A DNA stretch of 64,000 nucleotides. It comes from Halobacillus hunanensis (GTDB lineage Bacteria; Bacillota; Bacilli; Bacillales; Halobacillaceae). The notes below the pieces were generated by a model. That model was not told where the DNA came from. It searched no databases and worked only from the letters and a program-made list of their open reading frames with translations. Every line of letters begins with the position of its first letter. Position 1 is the stretch's first letter. This document shows, piece after piece, positions 26,075 to 34,749 of this stretch. The DNA lies in assembly GCF_900166655.1 (NCBI RefSeq), contig NZ_FVZB01000007.1, forward strand, positions 1 through 64,000, written 5' to 3'. The translations under genes and the position numbers were made by a program.

Positions 26075-26887
26075 GTGGATAAACAAATAGGGTTCCTGGG
26101 TTGCGGTTCCATGGGTCAGGCGATGATTCAAGGGATGATCCAGTCGAATTTGGTAAAGCCGGAGCAAATTGCGGCCACTGCTTTAAGCGATGAAACCATC
26201 GATTTCGTCGATGAAGAGTATGGGATTCATATCTCTACTGATAATAAAAAATTGGCGCAGGAAAGTGACATTTTGTTTCTGGCTGTGAAACCTTATATCT
26301 ATCAAGGGGTTATCCAGGAGATTAAATCATCAATCCATGAACATACTGTCATCGTAACAGTGGCAGCTGGAATAACGCTTGATCAAGTAAAAGAATCATT
26401 TGGATCGCAAGTTAAAGTGATTCGGTCCATGCCAAATACACCATCACTCGTGGGTGCCGGAATGAGTGTCCTTTGCCCGAATGACTTCATTACGGAAGAG
26501 GATCTTCATGATGTGAAGGAACTCTTTGAAAGCTTTGGCGAGGCTGAAGTGATAGAGGAGCACTTAATGGATGCTGTGCCGGCACTGAGCGGATCATCGC
26601 CAGCATTCGTCTATATGTTTATTGAGGCAATGGCTGATACAGCGGTGCAGCAGGGGTTTCCAAGAGACAAGGCCTATAAGCTTGCTTCACAGGCCGTGCA
26701 GGGGGCAGCGAAAATGGTGCTGGAAACAGGTAAGCATCCTGGTGAACTAAAAGATGCGGTCTGTACGCCAGGCGGCACGACCATTGAAGGGGTGACTGCG
26801 CTTGAACAGACAGGTTTGAGAAGTTCGGTCATTCAAGCTATGACGGCTTGCACCAATAAATCAAAAGAATTATCCAGTGGTTCATAA
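26075..26887 (+). CDS. proC: Pyrroline-5-carboxylate reductase
   Basis: About 270 residues. It catalyses the last step of proline synthesis, reducing 1-pyrroline-5-carboxylate with NADPH. The N-terminal Rossmann motif is IGFLGCGSMGQAM, and further family segments are SMPNTPSLVGAGMSV and the C-terminal signature HPGELKDAVCTPGGTTIEGV. GTG 26075 is taken as start because AAAGGGG lies nine bases upstream; the frame is open to 26045. Proline is also a compatible solute in halophilic Bacilli, so the gene could serve osmoadaptation. B. subtilis has several paralogues (proG, proH, proI), and I cannot tell which is closest. Confidence 0.92.
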   Translation: MDKQIGFLGCGSMGQAMIQGMIQSNLVKPEQIAATALSDETIDFVDEEYGIHISTDNKKLAQESDILFLAVKPYIYQGVIQEIKSSIHEHTVIVTVAAGITLDQVKESFGSQVKVIRSMPNTPSLVGAGMSVLCPNDFITEEDLHDVKELFESFGEAEVIEEHLMDAVPALSGSSPAFVYMFIEAMADTAVQQGFPRDKAYKLASQAVQGAAKMVLETGKHPGELKDAVCTPGGTTIEGVTALEQTGLRSSVIQAMTACTNKSKELSSGS

Positions 26888-26894
26888 AGGGCGT

Positions 26895-26925
26895 AAAATC
26901 CAGGCTTTTTTGGTCTGGATTTTAT
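26895..26925 (+). terminator. Terminator after proC
   Basis: AAAATCCAG/CTGGATTTT stem with T-rich tail. Confidence 0.8.
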
Positions 26926-26990
26926 TATGATGAAACCTAACGGTGAGATCGCTCGTAGAAGATATAGCAGAGAGAAAAGGGGGGCTGTTC

Positions 26991-27467
26991 ATGAATGCAC
27001 CTACAAAACAAATTTCAAAACGTGCCCTTTCATTGTGGAGGGTTCATGGGTGTATCAGCACAGGGATCAGTGTCATCGTAGCTGTCGCGGTCCTGGTTCT
27101 AACGAATCTGTTCTCATGGCCGGTCTGGCCAAGTCTTGTGATTGGGGCTGTGATTCTGTTAGAAATTATTTTTTCCATTTGGCTGATTCCTTCAATCAGG
27201 TGGGAGCGGCTCAGGTATGAGGTTAGGGAGCAGGAAATCGACTATCAATATGGTCTGTTTATTGTGAAACGCACGTTAATACCAATGGTTCGTGTCCAGC
27301 ATGTGGATACAGAACAAGGGCCATTGCTGCGCAAATATCGTTTGGCAACGATCAGCATTTCTACTGCAGCTACTGTACATAAAATCCCAGCGCTGGATGA
27401 AACAGAAGCAGAAGAACTGCGGCGTTCGATTTCATCATTAGCACGGGTGGCTGAAGATGATGTTTGA
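26991..27467 (+). CDS. PH-domain membrane protein (YdbS-like)
   Basis: 158 residues: two membrane helices (about 28-50 and 53-73) followed by a bacterial PH-like domain (bPH2). The domain shows the family pattern RYEVREQEIDYQYGLFIVKRTLIPMVRVQHVDTEQGPLLRKYRLATISI. It pairs with the next, larger gene of the same family, as ydbS-ydbT do in B. subtilis, where they give resistance to a bacteriocin (amylocyclicin). ATG 26991 is chosen because of the AAAAGGGGGG site; the frame is open upstream. The two genes overlap by about 11 bases, so they are coupled. Confidence 0.85.
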   Translation: MNAPTKQISKRALSLWRVHGCISTGISVIVAVAVLVLTNLFSWPVWPSLVIGAVILLEIIFSIWLIPSIRWERLRYEVREQEIDYQYGLFIVKRTLIPMVRVQHVDTEQGPLLRKYRLATISISTAATVHKIPALDETEAEELRRSISSLARVAEDDV

Positions 27468-28902
27468 ACCGAAACGTCTTCATCCTATTTCAGCTGTACT
27501 TAACTTCGCAAAAGGGCTAAAAGATGCAATTCTGCCAATCGTTGCGATTTTCTTTTTTAATGGAAACAGCGAGGGAGGGTTTCTTGGCTGGCTGCCGCTT
27601 ATTTTAACAGGAGTATTTTTATTAATTATTTTAATTGGCGGTGTGGTCAAGTGGCTTCGTTTTGTTTATTGGATTGACGAAGGAGAATTGCGAATCGAAC
27701 ACGGTTTACTGTTCCGGAAAAAACGTTATATTCCGCTGGAACGTATTCAAAGTCTGGATTTCTCAGAAGGTATTTTGCACAGGCCGTTTCAGCTTGTCAA
27801 AGTGTCGATCGAAACGGCTGCCACTTCGGGGTTAGAAGCTGAAGCGGTATTGACGGCAATTAAACGCCTCGACGCGAAAGAGCTTGAGAAAACGATCTAT
27901 CAGCAGAAATCTGATCCTTCTTCTGCCGAAAGTGACGCAGAAATCATAGAAGAAACAAGTCGTTCGCTCGTTTATCAAATGACGACGAAAGACCTGATCC
28001 TTATGGCTGTAACTTCAGGCGGGGCAGGAGTTGTGATTTCAGGGGTAGCTGTCTTTCTTTCGCAAATTACTGAATTTTTACCGGTTGGCGCAATTTATAA
28101 TGAGGTAGTAAACTGGCTGCAATTTGGTGTTGTCATTGCGGGAGTCATAGCTGCCTTTGTTTTGATCATTGCTTATGGACTAGCTGTTATTTTAACGATT
28201 CTGCGTTTTGGAAACTTTTCTGTTTTTCATGAGGGAGACGATTTGGTAATTACTCGCGGGCTCTTGGAAAAGAAACAAGTTACGATCCCGCTCAATCGAA
28301 TTCAAGGAATCAGGATTGATGAGAACATAGTCAGGCAGCCTTTAGGTTTCGCTACAGTCTCGATTATTAGTGCCGGAGGATCAGTTAAGGAAGGGGCAGA
28401 TCAGCAATTTAAAATTCTTCCTTTTATCAAGCGAGACCAAATTGAACCAGTGCTGACAAGCATTCTTCCTCAGTATGAGCTAGAAGTTTCTCCTGAAAGT
28501 CCTCCAAAACGTGCCAAACGTCGTTATGTCTTCAGATGTATATGGCTTCCTTTACTGATTTCGATCGGAGTTAGTGTGTTTTTCTGGCCGCTGGGCTTAC
28601 TATCGTTCATAATGATTCCTGCTTTCATCGGGCTGGGAATGTTAAATTACCGTGATGCTGGCTGGAATATTCGAGAAAAACAATTGATGCTCAGCAATCG
28701 TCTCATTACGAAACAAACTTATTTTATTAAGAAGCATCGTATCCAATCCTGTCAGTTCTCGAGGTCGATCCCTGAACAGCGTGGCCGGCTTTCCTCTATT
28801 GAAGTCATGGTCAAGACCGGGGCTGGAAAGACAAGGGCCCGGTGCCTTTACTTAGACCAGGATGATTCCGAAACCATAATGAGTTGGTTCCAAACTAAAT
28901 GA
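27457..28902 (+). CDS. PH-domain membrane protein (YdbT-like)
   Basis: 481 residues with three bPH2 repeats alternating with membrane helix pairs. Repeat 1 is about 75-145 (GELRIEHGLLFRKKRYIPLERIQSLDF), repeat 2 about 260-330 (DDLVITRGLLEKKQVTIPLNRIQGIRI) and repeat 3 about 400-478 (KQLMLSNRLITKQTYFIKKHRIQS). The helix pairs are near 20-65, 180-250 and 360-395. Start ATG 27457 (a second ATG follows directly) overlaps the end of the smaller partner. The likely role is envelope protection with the partner, inferred from the B. subtilis ydbST pair. Confidence 0.85.
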   Translation: MMFEPKRLHPISAVLNFAKGLKDAILPIVAIFFFNGNSEGGFLGWLPLILTGVFLLIILIGGVVKWLRFVYWIDEGELRIEHGLLFRKKRYIPLERIQSLDFSEGILHRPFQLVKVSIETAATSGLEAEAVLTAIKRLDAKELEKTIYQQKSDPSSAESDAEIIEETSRSLVYQMTTKDLILMAVTSGGAGVVISGVAVFLSQITEFLPVGAIYNEVVNWLQFGVVIAGVIAAFVLIIAYGLAVILTILRFGNFSVFHEGDDLVITRGLLEKKQVTIPLNRIQGIRIDENIVRQPLGFATVSIISAGGSVKEGADQQFKILPFIKRDQIEPVLTSILPQYELEVSPESPPKRAKRRYVFRCIWLPLLISIGVSVFFWPLGLLSFIMIPAFIGLGMLNYRDAGWNIREKQLMLSNRLITKQTYFIKKHRIQSCQFSRSIPEQRGRLSSIEVMVKTGAGKTRARCLYLDQDDSETIMSWFQTK

Positions 28903-28912
28903 TCGTTTTTCT

Positions 28913-28947
28913 ATCGATTTCTGCTCTTAAGCAGGAATCGATTTTTT
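28913..28947 (+). terminator. Terminator after the ydbT-like gene
   Basis: ATCGATTTCTGC/GCAGGAATCGAT stem with T6. Confidence 0.85.
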
Positions 28948-28951
28948 GTTA

Positions 28952-28995
28952 AAAGACGAACATTTTATGGACATCCCTTGAAATTTGTTCGTAAA
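28952..28995. promoter_or_regulatory. Paired PurBoxes (PurR operator)
   Basis: AAAGACGAACATTTT (28952-28966) and, inverted, AAATTTGTTCGTAAA (28981-28995) both fit the PurR PurBox core CGAAC flanked by A/T. They are separated by 14 bases and overlap the -35 of the promoter at 28978. Confidence 0.75.
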
Positions 28996-29006
28996 ACGAA
29001 TATTAT
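28978..29006 (+). promoter_or_regulatory. Promoter of the purine permease gene
   Basis: TTGAAA (28978-28983), 17 bases, TATTAT (29001-29006). It lies on the second PurBox, so PurR binding would block or remodel it. Confidence 0.7.
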
Positions 29007-29049
29007 TAAGGATGTTGTGATTTTTCATTCGGAAAGTAAGGTGTTGGTG

Positions 29050-30345
29050 ATGTTGAAGATGTTTCGTTTACAAGAAAACAATACAACCGTCCGAACAGAG
29101 CTATTAGCAGGCCTGACTACATTTCTAACTATGGTTTATATCGTTGTCGTGAACCCGGCGATTTTATCGGCTGCTGGTTTACCGTTTGAGCAAGTCTTTA
29201 TGGCGACTGTTATTGCAGCGATTATTGGTACGTTAGTTATGGCGCTTGCTGCCAATTACCCGATTGCGATTGCACCGGGGATGGGAATGAATGCTTACTT
29301 TGTAACGGAAGTTGTTCAGCAGGATGTCAGCTATTCCGTTATTTTAGGTACTGTTTTCCTTGCTGGGATCTTATTTGTTATTTTAAGTTTAACGAAATTA
29401 AGGGAAACGCTGATTATAGCGATTCCTCCTTCGCTCAAATACGGAATTACCTCCGGGATCGGCCTCTTTATTGCTTTTTTAGGGCTGCGCATGTCAGGGA
29501 TTATTGTCGCTAGTGAGTCAACGCTGGTTACAATGGGCGACTTGACGGCCCCTGGGACGGTGTTAACGATTGTCGGTCTATTTGTCACACTTGGGCTTAT
29601 TGCCCGTCGAGTAACTGGGGCGTTATTTATTGGCATGGCCATAACAGCATTGTTAGGCGTATTTACCGGCCAGCTTGAGTTTGAGAATGGTATCACTTCT
29701 GTACCGCCAGCACCAGTTTTTTGGGATATTGACATAGCAGGTGTGTTTAGCAACGGGCTTTATACAGTTATTTTCGCCTTTTTGCTTGTGACGATTTTTG
29801 ATACAACAGGAACGATGATTGGGGTAGCGGAGCAAGCTGGCTTTATCCGCAAAGATGGAAGCCTGCCGAGAGCACGTGCAGCTTTGATGGCTGACGCAAC
29901 TGCCACCACAGCGGGAGCGATGTTTGGAACCAGTCCTTCTTCTGCGTATATTGAATCGTCTTCCGGAGTTGCGGCAGGAGGGAGAACTGGGCTGACGACA
30001 GTTGTCGTGGCAGCTTTGTTCTTCATTTCTATCTTTTTCTCTCCGCTGGTAGGAGCGGTTTCCAGCTTATCTGCGATCACAGCGCCGGTATTGATTATTG
30101 TTGGCTGCTTTATGATGGAAGGGTTAGCAAAGATTAATTGGCAGGCGTTCGATGAAGCATTTCCGGCTTTTATTATTATTTTATCGATGCCGCTTACTTC
30201 AAGCATTGCAACCGGCATCGCCTTTGGATTTATTTCTTACCCACTCTTGAAAATCATGTCTGGAAGAGCGAAAGATGTTCACTGGATTCTGTATTTATTC
30301 GGATTTATCTTCATCTTGCAAATGATCTTCTTCCCCGGATATTAA
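29050..30345 (+). CDS. NCS2-family purine (guanine/hypoxanthine) permease
   Basis: About 431 residues with some 12-14 membrane helices and the AzgA/PbuG-type pattern: RTELLAGLTTFLTMVYIVVVNP at the start, ANYPIAIAPGMGMNAYF (about 74-90), FDTTGTMIGVAEQAGF and the GTSPSSAYIESSSGVAAGGRTGLT motif. It imports purine bases with protons. The start is ATG 29050 (AAGGTG upstream), because the mapped promoter would put the transcript start near 29013, downstream of the first in-frame start at 28978. The PurBoxes support a purine role. B. subtilis has two such paralogues, PbuG and PbuO; which one this is cannot be told. Confidence 0.9.
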   Translation: MLKMFRLQENNTTVRTELLAGLTTFLTMVYIVVVNPAILSAAGLPFEQVFMATVIAAIIGTLVMALAANYPIAIAPGMGMNAYFVTEVVQQDVSYSVILGTVFLAGILFVILSLTKLRETLIIAIPPSLKYGITSGIGLFIAFLGLRMSGIIVASESTLVTMGDLTAPGTVLTIVGLFVTLGLIARRVTGALFIGMAITALLGVFTGQLEFENGITSVPPAPVFWDIDIAGVFSNGLYTVIFAFLLVTIFDTTGTMIGVAEQAGFIRKDGSLPRARAALMADATATTAGAMFGTSPSSAYIESSSGVAAGGRTGLTTVVVAALFFISIFFSPLVGAVSSLSAITAPVLIIVGCFMMEGLAKINWQAFDEAFPAFIIILSMPLTSSIATGIAFGFISYPLLKIMSGRAKDVHWILYLFGFIFILQMIFFPGY

Positions 30346-30354
30346 CACACATCA

Positions 30355-30386
30355 CCACCACTGCATTCTCGCAGTGGTGGTTTTTT
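30355..30386 (+). terminator. Terminator after the purine permease gene
   Basis: ACCACCACTGC/GCAGTGGTGGT stem with T6. Confidence 0.9.
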
Positions 30387-30396
30387 ACATAAACTT

Positions 30397-30414
30397 CCAC
30401 CTCAGGTCATCCAG
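30397..30414. repeat. 18-mer shared with the terminator at 62038
   Basis: CCACCTCAGGTCATCCAG occurs here and as the left arm of the terminator at 62038-62055. Here the right arm is degraded (CTGGGTGGGGATG), so this looks like a decayed copy of the same hairpin. Confidence 0.7.
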
Positions 30415-30429
30415 TTTCTGGGTGGGGAT

Positions 30430-30458
30430 GCATATTTGGTCTTTTTTGGTGCATTCTA
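30430..30458 (+). promoter_or_regulatory. Sigma-G-like promoter of the ger operon
   Basis: GCATA (30430-30434), 17 bases, CATTCTA (30452-30458). Both boxes fit the forespore sigma-G consensus (GMATR and CATNMTA); ger operons are sigma-G controlled in B. subtilis. Confidence 0.65.
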
Positions 30459-30474
30459 TTTTTAGGTGATGAAT

Positions 30475-32031
30475 ATGGGATTCTTTAAAAAATTTCTAGT
30501 TGGAAAAAGTGAGCAAGGCAACAAGCAAGAGAAAGCATTCGAACATGAACTACCGCAGAAGCCACATTATGCTCAACCTCAACAGATGAGTTCATCTGCT
30601 CAATTATCCGAAAATATCGACTACCTTTTTTCGCAGTGTAAACAAACAGGTGATTTAAAGGTTAGAGCCTTAGATGACGGTCGTGCGGCTTTGGTATTTT
30701 ACGAAACACTCGTTGATCATGAAAAAATGCAAAAGAAAATATTTGCTCCTATTGAAATGGGACATGTGGGACGAATACCGGATCTTCCTAATTCCAGACA
30801 AATGACAAATTTAGATGAAGCTATAAAAAAACTGTTAAGCGGCCATGTGCTGTATTTTGATGAAGACAGCACACGAATTACTTATTTTGACGTGACTGCG
30901 TCTTTTAATCGTAGTGTAGAAGAACCAGTTAATGAGAAAGTAGTAAGAGGATCACATGAAGGATTTGTCGAGAATATCAAAACTAATGTTAATTTAATTC
31001 GAAAGCGTATCGAGGATAAGAGTTTAGTCGTCAAATACTTCAAGGTTGGCAAGAAGACGAATACAAATATCGCCATTGTATACATGAATGGGATTGCTGA
31101 TCCGGAAATCGTTCGTAAAATCGAACAAAGGATCACTGATATTTCTGTGGATATGGTACAGAGTCCAGGTTTCATTGAAGAGTTTATCGAGGATTCAACT
31201 TCATCGCCATTTCCGCAAATGCTTAATACGGAACGGCCAGACAGGGTGTCTGCTAACATCATGGAGGGACGCATTGCAGTGATGGCGGAGGGAAGCCCGA
31301 CAAGTTTAATCGCCCCTTCCACCTTTTTTATGTTTTATCAATCTCCCGATGACTATAATATGCGGTGGTATACGGGGACATTTATTCGTTTAATTCGATT
31401 GACTAGTTTCTTAATTGCTATTGGGCTGCCGGCGTTTTACATAGCTGTCGTCAGCTTCCACTTTGAAGTGATCCCTGATGATTTGATTGTTCCTGTGAAA
31501 AGTTCTATCAACGATATTGCCTACCCGCCACTTGTAGAGGCATTGGTCATGGTTATTATTATCGAGTTGATACGGGAAGCCGGGATTAGGCTGCCATCTC
31601 CTGTCGGTCAAACGATTGGGATCGTAGGAGGCTTGGTGATCGGAGATGCCGTTGTACGTGCAGGTCTAATTTCAAATCTCATGATTATTGTCGTCGCCTT
31701 GACGGCTATTGCATCGTTCGTCGTTCCTTCGAATGAACTGAGTACAACACTTAGGCTGTTAACTTTTCCGCTCATATTCCTGGCCGGAACTTTAGGGTTT
31801 GTGGGTATCATGTTTGGATTATTGTTTATCGCGATTCATTTAACAAAACTCGAATCGTTTGGAGTGCCTTATTTTGCTCCTATCGCACCGTTGAGCCTTA
31901 ATGATTTAAAAGACACGTTTGTAAGAATCCCGCTTTATAAAATGAACAAACGGCCGAAAGATGCCCATCCCACCAAGCAGTTAGCAATGGAGGAATCAAG
32001 GGAGTGGAAGAAGAATGAGCAGTCAAAGTAA
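30475..32031 (+). CDS. GerA-family germinant receptor subunit A
   Basis: About 518 residues, typical of GerAA/GerKA. A hydrophilic N-terminal domain (about 1-290) contains DYLFSQCKQTGDLKVR, YFDVTASFNRSVEEPVNEKVVRGSHEGF and the conserved SPFPQMLNTERPDRV. It is followed by several membrane helices (about 310-480, with YPPLVEALVMVIIIELIREAGIRLPSPVGQ). It sits in the inner spore membrane as part of a nutrient receptor. ATG 30475 fits the AGGTG site best; ATG 30469 and GTG 30466 are also in frame. First gene of a three-gene operon. Confidence 0.92.
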   Translation: MGFFKKFLVGKSEQGNKQEKAFEHELPQKPHYAQPQQMSSSAQLSENIDYLFSQCKQTGDLKVRALDDGRAALVFYETLVDHEKMQKKIFAPIEMGHVGRIPDLPNSRQMTNLDEAIKKLLSGHVLYFDEDSTRITYFDVTASFNRSVEEPVNEKVVRGSHEGFVENIKTNVNLIRKRIEDKSLVVKYFKVGKKTNTNIAIVYMNGIADPEIVRKIEQRITDISVDMVQSPGFIEEFIEDSTSSPFPQMLNTERPDRVSANIMEGRIAVMAEGSPTSLIAPSTFFMFYQSPDDYNMRWYTGTFIRLIRLTSFLIAIGLPAFYIAVVSFHFEVIPDDLIVPVKSSINDIAYPPLVEALVMVIIIELIREAGIRLPSPVGQTIGIVGGLVIGDAVVRAGLISNLMIIVVALTAIASFVVPSNELSTTLRLLTFPLIFLAGTLGFVGIMFGLLFIAIHLTKLESFGVPYFAPIAPLSLNDLKDTFVRIPLYKMNKRPKDAHPTKQLAMEESREWKKNEQSK

Positions 32032-33124
32032 ACCAATGATATCCCGGCGGCAATTCTTTTTCATTATCGTTCAAACCGAAATAGGTGTAGGGGTCTTATC
32101 GATGCCTTATGACCTTCACGGCATCGCAAAACAAGATGGGTGGATATCCCTGCTTATTACGGCCTTTTCCTTACTGATTATCCTGTTCTTGTTGTGGATG
32201 CTGGCTAAACGTCATCCATCCTTGAACTTTTTCCAAATTTTAGAACGAGTGTTTAGCAAATGGCCTGGCAAATTCATTATTGTCGCTTATATTATCTATT
32301 TCACCTCTGTGTCGGTATTAATTGTACTATTATTTGGCCGAATGCTCAGTCTCTGGGTCTTGCCGAGTACTCCTTTCTGGGTCTTGTCGATTTTGATGGT
32401 ATCTGTTTGCTTGTATTTAACAGCGAGTGGTTTGAAAATTATTGCTCGCCTATATACAAGCCTCTCGCTGTTTTTATTTATTCTGATCTTTCTTATGGTC
32501 TTTTGTTTTTCAGAATTGGAGATCCTCTATATTCTACCTGTGGCCCAGTCTGGTTGGATAAATATTGTCAAAGGGGCGAATGAAGGATTACTGTCCTATT
32601 TCGGCTTTATTGTCACACTCGTTATCTATACGTATGTAGAGGGAAAACCGAAAGATAAATTTAAAACGGTCTTTTGGGCTCACTGTTTTGTCACTTGCTT
32701 CTACTTATTTGTAGTGCTTGTGAGTTTTACATTCTTTAGTACGAAGGAAATTGCTCTCGTTCAAGAGCCAGTCCTTTATATGCTAAAATCCTTTCAGTTT
32801 CCTATTATAGCAAGAATCGATTTATTCTTTCTTTCGATTTGGGTGGTTTCGGTGGCCACTTCATTTGCAACGTATCTCTTTATGACAGGAATGGGACTGC
32901 AAACAGTTTTTCAAAAACAATCCAGTATTCTGGTCACGCTGGCAGCCATCAGTATCTTTATCATTTCAATATTCTTTGGTTTCGAGAGTGAACGGCTTGA
33001 ATTGTTAGGGAATGTGGTCGTTTTTCTTGGGTATGCGTTCGGGATTTTTATTCCAATCTTTACGTTATGTATAAGTGCCCTTAGGTTTAAAGCAAAAAAG
33101 GAAGGGGGGAAGCAGAGTGAATAA
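32015..33124 (+). CDS. Germinant receptor subunit B (spore germination permease)
   Basis: 369 residues with about ten membrane helices and the GerAB/GerKB endospore germination permease pattern: ISRRQFFFIIVQTEIGVGVLSMPYDL at the start and YFGFIVTLVIYTYVEGK in the middle. Members belong to the amino acid transporter fold and bind the germinant. It overlaps the subunit A gene by 17 bases and the subunit C gene by 8, so the three are translated together. Confidence 0.93.
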   Translation: MSSQSKPMISRRQFFFIIVQTEIGVGVLSMPYDLHGIAKQDGWISLLITAFSLLIILFLLWMLAKRHPSLNFFQILERVFSKWPGKFIIVAYIIYFTSVSVLIVLLFGRMLSLWVLPSTPFWVLSILMVSVCLYLTASGLKIIARLYTSLSLFLFILIFLMVFCFSELEILYILPVAQSGWINIVKGANEGLLSYFGFIVTLVIYTYVEGKPKDKFKTVFWAHCFVTCFYLFVVLVSFTFFSTKEIALVQEPVLYMLKSFQFPIIARIDLFFLSIWVVSVATSFATYLFMTGMGLQTVFQKQSSILVTLAAISIFIISIFFGFESERLELLGNVVVFLGYAFGIFIPIFTLCISALRFKAKKEGGKQSE

Positions 33125-34238
33125 GGTAATATGCGTAATCCTCTCTCTTTTAGTCCTGACTGGATGCTGGGATCAAAGGCATTTTAAGAACTATAATCTT
33201 GCTCTATCCGTTGGCTTTGATCAATTAGAAAATGGAAGCATTATTGAAACAGTTTCTATTCCGACCATTATGGGAAGTCCAGAGGGACCGCTTAAACCAA
33301 AAGTCCAAATTGTGTCCTCGAAAGCTCCTACGACTTTAGATGCTCGGGAAAAAATTGACCAAAGAATCTCAGCTTCCTTTGACCCTTCTAAACTTCAGGT
33401 CGTCTTAGTTGGAGAAGATTTGGCGAAGCGGGACATTTATCCAGTTTTAGACGGATTTTACCGTAATCCAAATAGTAATCTAAACGCACGATTAGCCGTT
33501 GTCGAAGGATCAGCTAAAGAGGTCATTTCAGTAAAAACACCAAATGAATCAAGAGTCAGCCAATATATAACAGGTTTGCTTGAAAGCGTCGTGTTAGGAA
33601 CTTATTCAACAGGCGAAAACCTTCAGCTTATTAGTGCAGAATTAATGGAGCCTGGAGAAGACTTTACTCTTCCGATATTAAAAAAAGTAGTTCAAGGCGA
33701 TGAGCAGTTAGTAGAATATAACGGTTTAGGTCTTTTCCATAACCGTTCTTACACAGGCGAGAAAATTAAACAGGAAGACGCTGTACTGTTCGTATTGATG
33801 CAAGGACAAAAAGGGAAGAGGGCTCGGATTACAAGGAAAGTCAATAATGATAAAGCGTACGAACCATTAAACTATGTGACCATTAAAGTGATGAAGATAA
33901 AAAGAGATTTAAATGTTAAAGTTCAAGGTGGTGAGGTGAAAGCTGATTTATCTTTAAAAATTTCTGCCCGGATTCTGGAGTATCCGCATAATCAACTTGT
34001 ATCATTACAGATTATTAATAAACTTTCCGATCGACTAACACGTGTTTTAACAAAAGATGCGAAAGAAATCGCAGCCAAAACTCAATCGGCAAACAGTGAC
34101 GTATTTTCGATTGGAAGGCGGGTCAAAGCCTATTATCCTGAGGTTTGGAACCAGATGGACTGGAATAAAGACTATCCAAACATAACGATTACTCCTAAGG
34201 TAGAAGTTGATGTGAAACAGCATGGTATTATTAATTAA
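33117..34238 (+). CDS. Germinant receptor subunit C (lipoprotein)
   Basis: About 373 residues. The signal peptide ends in the lipobox LTGC, followed by WDQRHF typical of Ger(x)C proteins. Family segments include ALSVGFDQLENGSI and the C-terminal YPEVWNQMDWNKDYPNITITPKVEVDVK. It is lipid-anchored to the outer face of the spore inner membrane. GTG 33117 is chosen because AAGGGGGG precedes it; the frame is open upstream inside the subunit B gene. Last gene of the operon. Confidence 0.93.
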   Translation: MNKVICVILSLLVLTGCWDQRHFKNYNLALSVGFDQLENGSIIETVSIPTIMGSPEGPLKPKVQIVSSKAPTTLDAREKIDQRISASFDPSKLQVVLVGEDLAKRDIYPVLDGFYRNPNSNLNARLAVVEGSAKEVISVKTPNESRVSQYITGLLESVVLGTYSTGENLQLISAELMEPGEDFTLPILKKVVQGDEQLVEYNGLGLFHNRSYTGEKIKQEDAVLFVLMQGQKGKRARITRKVNNDKAYEPLNYVTIKVMKIKRDLNVKVQGGEVKADLSLKISARILEYPHNQLVSLQIINKLSDRLTRVLTKDAKEIAAKTQSANSDVFSIGRRVKAYYPEVWNQMDWNKDYPNITITPKVEVDVKQHGIIN

Positions 34239-34421
34239 TCAAGGGAATTGCAGATTTTTGAAACCTGAAGCTCTGTTTTGTCGTCTAATAGTTAAGAATC
34301 ACTTTAAAGCGTTAAGTGAATCCTATAAGTCAAAGATCCATTTAGCAAAATTGGGTGAACAGGACGTAGTAGTAAAAGCAGTCCTTTCATTATATAAAAG
34401 ATATACCTCCCCTTAGGTATA

Positions 34422-34456
34422 GCACCTTTCGGTTGACCGCCGGAAGGTGCATTTTA
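34422..34456 (+). terminator. Terminator of the ger operon
   Basis: GCACCTTTCGG/CCGGAAGGTGC stem with ATTTTA tail, about 185 bases after the last stop codon. Confidence 0.7.
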
Positions 34457-34642
34457 GTGTGTGTTTTCATGTTAGTTCAGACCAAATAGAAAATAGGAAA
34501 AAAGTCTTTCGAGAATTATTTATGAAAAACCCCTCGAAATCTAGATGTTTTTGATGTAGTGTAAATGCTGTAGTTTAGGGAATAATGTCCATATATGAGG
34601 ATAAAGATCTATTTTATGAAAATTCTTTTTATTTGATAACTA

Positions 34643-34671
34643 TTGCAAGACGTCTGACAACCTGTTAAAAT
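34643..34671 (+). promoter_or_regulatory. SigA promoter of the nucleoside transporter gene
   Basis: TTGCAA (34643-34648), 17 bases, TAAAAT (34666-34671). Confidence 0.6.
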
Positions 34672-34690
34672 CCTTAATAGAAACAGATCA

Positions 34691-34704
34691 TGAAAGCATT
34701 TTCA
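34691..34704 (+). promoter_or_regulatory. CcpA cre-like site
   Basis: TGAAAGCATTTTCA matches 13 of 14 positions of the cre consensus and lies 20 bases after the -10 box, a repressing position. Nucleoside uptake (nupC-pdp) is under catabolite repression in B. subtilis. Confidence 0.6.
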
Positions 34705-34749
34705 TTTTTTGTGATTCTGACGACTTAAAACTTTTGAGGGGGAACCTAA

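Noticed and set aside
26927-27220. 97-codon frame overlapping the ydbS-like gene
   Set aside because: Different frame from the PH-domain protein, which has the domain pattern and ribosome site.
34222-34416. 64-codon frame overlapping the end of the germinant receptor C gene
   Set aside because: No ribosome site before its ATG, no recognised pattern, and it ends before the operon terminator; treated as chance, though not excluded.
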